8,990 bases of DNA, from contig CALCMV010000058.1 of assembly GCA_937967535.1 (NCBI GenBank), positions 1-8,990 on the forward strand, given 5' to 3'. This stretch comes from an uncultured Saprospiraceae bacterium. GTDB lineage: Bacteria; Bacteroidota; Bacteroidia; Chitinophagales; Saprospiraceae. Under the pieces are notes generated by a model, which was not told where the DNA came from, did not search any database, and saw nothing but the letters and a program-made list of their open reading frames with translations. Below are positions 6,001 to 8,990 of the stretch, one piece after another (position 1 is the first letter of the stretch; the number at the start of each line of letters is the position of its first letter). The position numbers and the translations under genes are program-made.

Positions 6001-6024
6001 TTTGAAATGAAATAATGTTTTAAT

Positions 6025-6175
6025 CTGAAAACTCAACAGATTTTTGATGCGCCAATTTAAATTTTGATTTTTAAACAAATACCTTCGTCAAAAGATAAAA
6101 GACTTATTAAAACAACAAGTTTTCCAAATTTATTTTGGTAAATTTTATCAAAAATGGAATCTGCGGAGTTTTCAG
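6025..6175. repeat. Inverted repeat enclosing about 117 bp
   Basis: CTGAAAACTCAACAGAT (6025-6041) is inverted at 6159-6175 with 15 of 17 positions matching. There is no ORF inside and no obvious target duplication. It could be a degraded MITE or a structured leader; it lies 137-287 bp upstream of the acyltransferase start. Confidence 0.45.
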
Positions 6176-6207
6176 TTTTAATGAAAAAAAAATTCAAGCG
6201 TAAAACA

Positions 6208-6240
6208 TTTACTCATTTTATCATTTACTCATCTACTCAT
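6208..6240. repeat. Octamer tandem array TTTACTCA x4, upstream of acyltransferase
   Basis: The units are TTTACTCA, TTTTATCA, TTTACTCA and TCTACTCA. A small stem-loop GTGGC-TTT-GCCAC (6248-6260) and AGGAGG (6265-6270) follow. The latter is about 40 bp from the ATG, too far to be a ribosome binding site. Confidence 0.7.
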
Positions 6241-6311
6241 TATGCTAGTGGCTTTGCCACCTTAGGAGGATAGAATTAATCGTACAATTTTTGAAGGAAT
6301 TGAAAAAGTAA

Positions 6312-7634
6312 ATGCAAAAACAAAGACATTCATACTCATACACTATTCTTTTTTGGCTCGTCAGATTCGGTCTAAAAATCTATCTCGGCAAATGGAAAAC
6401 CATTGATAATCAAGATGTTCCAAAACCTGCCTTATACACTTCCAATCATCAAAACGCGCTCATGGATACGCTCGTCATCACAACAGATGTGTGGGACAGG
6501 CAATTGTCATTCATAGCGCGGGGCGATATTTTTAAAGGGAAATTGGCGGGACGTTTTTTGCGGGGTTTGAATATGTTGCCGATTTTTCGTCCGCGTGATA
6601 AGGTGAATATTGTGGAGCAAAATAAAGCCACATTCAGCGAAGTCACACAGCGATTGGAGGCGGGTGGTACGGTGAAGATTTTCCCGGAAGGCAATCACGA
6701 CGAACCGCGCCGACTGCGACCTCTAAAAAAGGGTTTTGCACGTATGGCATTTTGGACGGCAGAAGCAGTGGATTTTGAGACAAATTTGCATATCGTACCC
6801 ATCGGTACATATTATTCTGCGCCGCAAAAAATCGCTACGGATGTACTGGTACAATATGGCAAAGCGATTCCCATTTCAAATTACAAGGAATTATATGAGA
6901 CAAATAAAGCAAGAGCAATCCGACAATTGACCCATGATTTGGCAGAGGGCTTGAAACCTTTGATGATTCATATTGAAAGCAAAGAACACTACGAGGCGAT
7001 TGAATTATTAAGAAAATTAGCCCGAAAAAAAATACAAGCCACACATAAGTTTGAAGGCGATATTTTAGTACAAAATTTTAAATCAGATAAATACATCATT
7101 GCAGCATGTGAGCGCATGATACGCGAGGATGAAGCCACATTTAAAGAGATAGCAACCGACACGCTCGCCTACAAAAAAGGTATTGACCAATATAATCTCA
7201 CTGACGATTTATTTGAAAAAAACCAACACGCGATTGGTGCTATTTTATTGAAAATCATTGGATTGGTGATAGCATTGCCCGTTTATATTTATGCTTTTCT
7301 TAATTCTGCATTGCCTTACATTATTCTCAAAAAAAGATTTCTGAGTCGTGTGAAAGACCCTGTGTTTTATGCTACGATTGCCTTTACGGTAGGGCTGTTT
7401 TTATTTCCAATTGTGTGGATATTGCAGAGTATTCCGGTTGGATATTTTCTGGGTAAATGGATGGCATTGATATATGTACTGACGATGCCTTTTGTGTTTA
7501 AAATCGGGCTGTGGCTGCATCGTCATTGGAAGAAAGCAAGGGCAGAATATCGGTATAATTATTTGAGCCGACGACCTGAAATTCAAGATTTGAAGGTATT
7601 GAGAAAGAGCATTTTGGAAAAGATAAAAATGTAA
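6312..7634 (+). CDS. PlsC-superfamily glycerol(phosphate) acyltransferase with membrane C-terminal extension
   Basis: The first about 220 residues are a phospholipid acyltransferase domain (PF01553), which moves an acyl group onto glycerol-3-phosphate or lysophosphatidate at the inner membrane. The motifs are in order: SNHQNALMD (44-52, catalytic H46 and D52), GLNMLPIFRPRD (85-96, block II), KIFPEGNHDEPRRLRPLKKG (122-141, block III) and HIVPIG (160-165, block IV). The H-to-D spacing is HX5D instead of the usual HX4D. This recalls the HxNQFxD motif of yeast Sct1/Gpt2-type enzymes and many Bacteroidota homologues. Residues 220-305 are charged. Residues 307-339, 351-380 and 382-402 are hydrophobic and should form a membrane anchor, followed by a basic tail. 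At 440 aa it is much longer than PlsC (about 245). The start is the only in-frame ATG before M51. Whether it uses acyl-ACP, acyl-CoA or another donor, and which acceptor, cannot be told. Confidence 0.9.
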   Translation: MQKQRHSYSYTILFWLVRFGLKIYLGKWKTIDNQDVPKPALYTSNHQNALMDTLVITTDVWDRQLSFIARGDIFKGKLAGRFLRGLNMLPIFRPRDKVNIVEQNKATFSEVTQRLEAGGTVKIFPEGNHDEPRRLRPLKKGFARMAFWTAEAVDFETNLHIVPIGTYYSAPQKIATDVLVQYGKAIPISNYKELYETNKARAIRQLTHDLAEGLKPLMIHIESKEHYEAIELLRKLARKKIQATHKFEGDILVQNFKSDKYIIAACERMIREDEATFKEIATDTLAYKKGIDQYNLTDDLFEKNQHAIGAILLKIIGLVIALPVYIYAFLNSALPYIILKKRFLSRVKDPVFYATIAFTVGLFLFPIVWILQSIPVGYFLGKWMALIYVLTMPFVFKIGLWLHRHWKKARAEYRYNYLSRRPEIQDLKVLRKSILEKIKM

Positions 7635-7689
7635 AACGATTTTGCAAATCGTTCTTCATGTATCACGCGACGATTTACAAAATCGTTTT
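7633..7689. repeat. Hairpin pair / inverted repeat after the acyltransferase gene
   Basis: AAAACGATTTTGCAAATCGT (7633-7652) is inverted at 7670-7689, with 19 of 20 positions matching. Each arm is itself near-palindromic (AACGATTTTGCAAATCGTT), so two small hairpins or one long one can form. The left arm overlaps the stop codon. Confidence 0.7.
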
Positions 7690-7702
7690 ACCTTGTATAA
7701 AA

Positions 7703-7728
7703 AAAGGCTGCCCATACGGGCAGCCTTT
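7703..7728 (+). terminator. Rho-independent terminator, probably bidirectional
   Basis: GGCTGCCC (7706-7713) pairs with GGGCAGCC (7718-7725) around ATAC, extended by three A-T pairs. On the plus strand only TTTCTACTT follows. On the minus strand the stem runs into seven T. It ends the acyltransferase transcript and could shield that gene from leftward transcription. Confidence 0.8.
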
Positions 7729-8068
7729 CTACTTGTATCGTCCGGACATTTAGTTTAATAATCGTTTTTAAGGGAAATAATTTTAATCATTGTTTTTGCC
7801 GGCGAAAAAATTGAATGTTGCAATTTTTGATTTCAGATTTTTAATTGCGTGATTTCAATGTTAATGAAGATATTTACATTCAAAATTAATCTCGTCAGCA
7901 TGAGTTAGTGTAGATTGTATTTTGTGTTGAACACTACTATATCGCAGAGAAGCATAGAAAAGTCACCTTGAAGGATGTTTTTTTGTTAGAGTATTTTTAT
8001 AAGTAAAAGTAACTAATTGATTATCAGTATTTTATAGGATGGTATTTTTTCGTAAAAAATAAAAAAAA
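7729..8068. other. Gene-free convergent spacer
   Basis: This is about 340 bp of AT-rich DNA between the acyltransferase terminator and the palindrome after the coiled-coil gene. CGTCCGGACATTT (7739-7751) resembles the core of the 2943/3079 hairpins. Otherwise I see no gene, RNA or repeat here. Confidence 0.6.
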
Positions 8069-8106
8069 ACGTCGTAGGGACAAGGCATGCCTTGTCCCTA
8101 CGACGT
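8045..8106 (-). terminator. Perfect 38-bp palindrome plus T-tract, terminator of the coiled-coil gene
   Basis: Bases 8069-8106 read the same on both strands: ACGTCGTAGGGACAAGGCA followed by its complement. The RNA would fold into a stem of about 17 bp with a 4-nt loop. On the minus strand it is followed by nine T, an A and six T, and it lies 46 bp past the stop codon at 8153. The GGGACAAGGCATGCC-type core resembles palindromes that are dispersed in many bacterial genomes, so a repeat seems to double as a terminator. Confidence 0.8.
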
Positions 8107-8152
8107 GTTGTGAGGTATTTTGAAAATGTCGCTATTTGTATTTTATAGCCAA

Positions 8153-8794
8153 TTACTCCACAATCACCCCGACCAATACCCCGACAGCCGCCGCACCTGC
8201 ACCGATTAATACCTTTTGCAAAGTATTTTTTCTGCGTGCGGTTCTTTGCGCTCTTTTTGCTTCTAAGAGCGAAGCCTTGGCATCAATGAGTTGGTTTTGT
8301 GTATCGGTGAGCAGCGTTTTAGTATTGACAAGGGAGCCTTCGGTAACGGCAAGCAGTCGGTCGGTGAGTTCTTTGGTTTCGTTGCAGTTGTCGAGTAGGC
8401 TGTTGAAGCTGTTTTCATTGCGTTCCAAAGATGCCTCGTACCTTGCTATGACCTCCTGAATTTGGTCATTACAATTGTCTTCCAAGCCGATGACACCTCG
8501 CAGGTCTTCATAAAACAAAAAGCGTTTGTTATTCACCAAATGAATACTATCTGTATTGACCACCACAATATCGCCCGACATAGCGATGATGGGTTTTGCA
8601 AAAGAATTGAAATAGGGGGCATCCAACAAAATCGTATCGCCGCCTACTACTGCCATATTGCTCGATGCCTCAATATCCGGCGTGTCAACAGTAATGCTTT
8701 CATCCGGTATATTCGTAGTCAAAGAATCGGATTGTGCGAAAATATAAGGGTTATAGAATAGAAATATTATACTGATAATGAATAAGTATCGCAT
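8153..8794 (-). CDS. Exported coiled-coil protein with C-terminal hydrophobic segment, function unknown
   Basis: I do not recognise this 213-aa protein. Residues 1-20 (MRYLFIISIIFLFYNPYIFA) look like a Sec signal peptide cleaved before QSDS. Residues 21-45 are acidic and S/T-rich. Residues 50-100 may be a small beta-rich region (GGDTILLDAP, GDIVVVNTDSIHLV). Residues 105-183 are highly polar and predicted to form a long coiled coil, with two cysteines (C108, C137). A basic patch (KRAQRTARRKN, 180-190) precedes a Gly/Ala/Val-rich hydrophobic stretch (195-212, VLIGAGAAAVGVLVGVIV) that runs to the C-terminus. The layout suggests a periplasmic rod fixed to the membrane by its C-terminus, with the basic patch on the membrane-facing side. 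Similar coiled-coil plus terminal Gly-rich helix proteins occur in phage lysis or tail regions of Bacteroidota, but nothing else here is phage-like. Its own terminator follows at 8045-8106. Confidence 0.7.
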   Translation of the reverse strand: MRYLFIISIIFLFYNPYIFAQSDSLTTNIPDESITVDTPDIEASSNMAVVGGDTILLDAPYFNSFAKPIIAMSGDIVVVNTDSIHLVNNKRFLFYEDLRGVIGLEDNCNDQIQEVIARYEASLERNENSFNSLLDNCNETKELTDRLLAVTEGSLVNTKTLLTDTQNQLIDAKASLLEAKRAQRTARRKNTLQKVLIGAGAAAVGVLVGVIVE

Positions 8795-8849
8795 TATTTT
8801 AATTTTTAATATTTAAAAAAAGAGGAAAGAGGAGCATTAAAAATTACTC

Positions 8850-8869
8850 GGCTACCCGTTTAAGTTTGC
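8850..8869 (-). repeat. 20-bp dispersed repeat GCAAACTTAAACGGGTAGCC, copy 2 (inverted)
   Basis: This is an exact reverse complement of 5421-5440. It lies 56 bp upstream of the start of the coiled-coil gene, within its likely promoter or leader region. Confidence 0.75.
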
Positions 8870-8880
8870 TTGCGGGATAG

Positions 8881-8966
8881 TACTCGTCTGACGAAGGTTT
8901 TTGTGAAATGTAGTGATTTGTCTCATAAAATATTCGCATTGAATAAAGGGATTCGTCTGACGAGTA
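8881..8966. repeat. Inverted repeat with CTCGTCTGACGA arms
   Basis: TACTCGTCTGACGAA (8881-8895) is inverted at 8952-8966 with 14 of 15 positions matching. Each arm contains the near-palindrome TCGTCTGACGA. The 56-bp interior is non-coding. It is related in sequence to the arms of the hairpins at 2943 and 3079, and may be a remnant of the same repeat family. Confidence 0.55.
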
Positions 8967-8990
8967 TTTGCTTTAGGCAAAGTTAAATGG

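Larger units (their letters stand above)
5272..6311. other. 1.04-kb gene-free, repeat-rich divergent spacer
   Basis: The spacer lies between the divergently transcribed symporter (minus) and acyltransferase (plus), so it must hold both promoters. It is very AT-rich and has no convincing ORF. A 60-codon frame at 5622-5804 has no recognisable motif or signal. The repeats seen in it are listed separately. I could not pick a confident Bacteroidota promoter (TTG at -33 with TAnnTTTG at -7) for either gene. Between about 5535 and 5970 I see no clear structure. Confidence 0.7.

Noticed and set aside
5301..6240. CRISPR array suggested by repeated ACTCAT-type units
   Set aside because: Units are 8 bp, adjacent, imperfect and without regular unique spacers; no cas gene is present.
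6265..6270. AGGAGG as a Shine-Dalgarno for the acyltransferase
   Set aside because: It is about 40 bp upstream of the ATG, and Bacteroidota seldom use such sites.

Overview
The window looks like a stretch of an AT-rich Bacteroidota (Bacteroidetes) chromosome. The evidence is the gene content: paired lipoproteins with LVIVD-type beta-propeller repeats, a small outer-membrane beta-barrel protein, an AGCS symporter with a signal-like N-terminus, and a PdxJ of the type that carries the motif VNINKIALLRNARGGN. Visible Shine-Dalgarno sequences are absent, and the long AT-rich spacers are full of palindromes. The order or family cannot be fixed from this window.

Layout: (1) 1-384, minus, is the N-terminal half of pdxJ (vitamin B6 synthesis), cut by the window edge and using a TTG start. 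(2) 385-706 is a spacer holding a 145-bp palindromic, MITE-like element. It is flanked by an 8-bp direct repeat, and a very similar uninterrupted site lies at 5317-5370. (3) 2857-707, minus, holds three exported-protein genes in a row: two LVIVD-repeat lipoproteins (178 and 251 aa) and a beta-barrel protein of about 221 aa. They probably form one envelope-associated unit. (4) 2858-3620 is a gene-free spacer dominated by two further inverted-repeat elements (about 2888-3184 and 3295-3452) and by short hairpins. (5) 3700-5271, minus, is a complete AGCS-family sodium:amino-acid symporter with a terminator at 3621-3648. (6) 5272-6311 is about 1 kb of gene-free spacer with repeats in several families. 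(7) 6312-7634, plus, is a PlsC-superfamily acyltransferase with a membrane-embedded C-terminal extension. It is followed by two nested hairpins and a terminator-like stem-loop at 7703-7728. (8) 8153-8794, minus, is an unrecognised secreted or membrane-anchored coiled-coil protein. Its terminator is a perfect 38-bp palindrome followed by a T-rich tract. (9) 8795-8990 is a non-coding end with an inverted repeat.

The genes do not form one obvious pathway. pdxJ, the symporter and the acyltransferase are housekeeping genes; the LVIVD/barrel trio and the coiled-coil protein are the least understood coding parts. The most distinctive feature is the spacer DNA. It carries three MITE-like inverted-repeat elements, recurring hairpins of the CGTCGGACATTTT type, and short tandem arrays of 7-8-bp units, several of them right beside gene ends. 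I see no CRISPR array, no transposase, no rRNA or tRNA, and no recognisable defence system.
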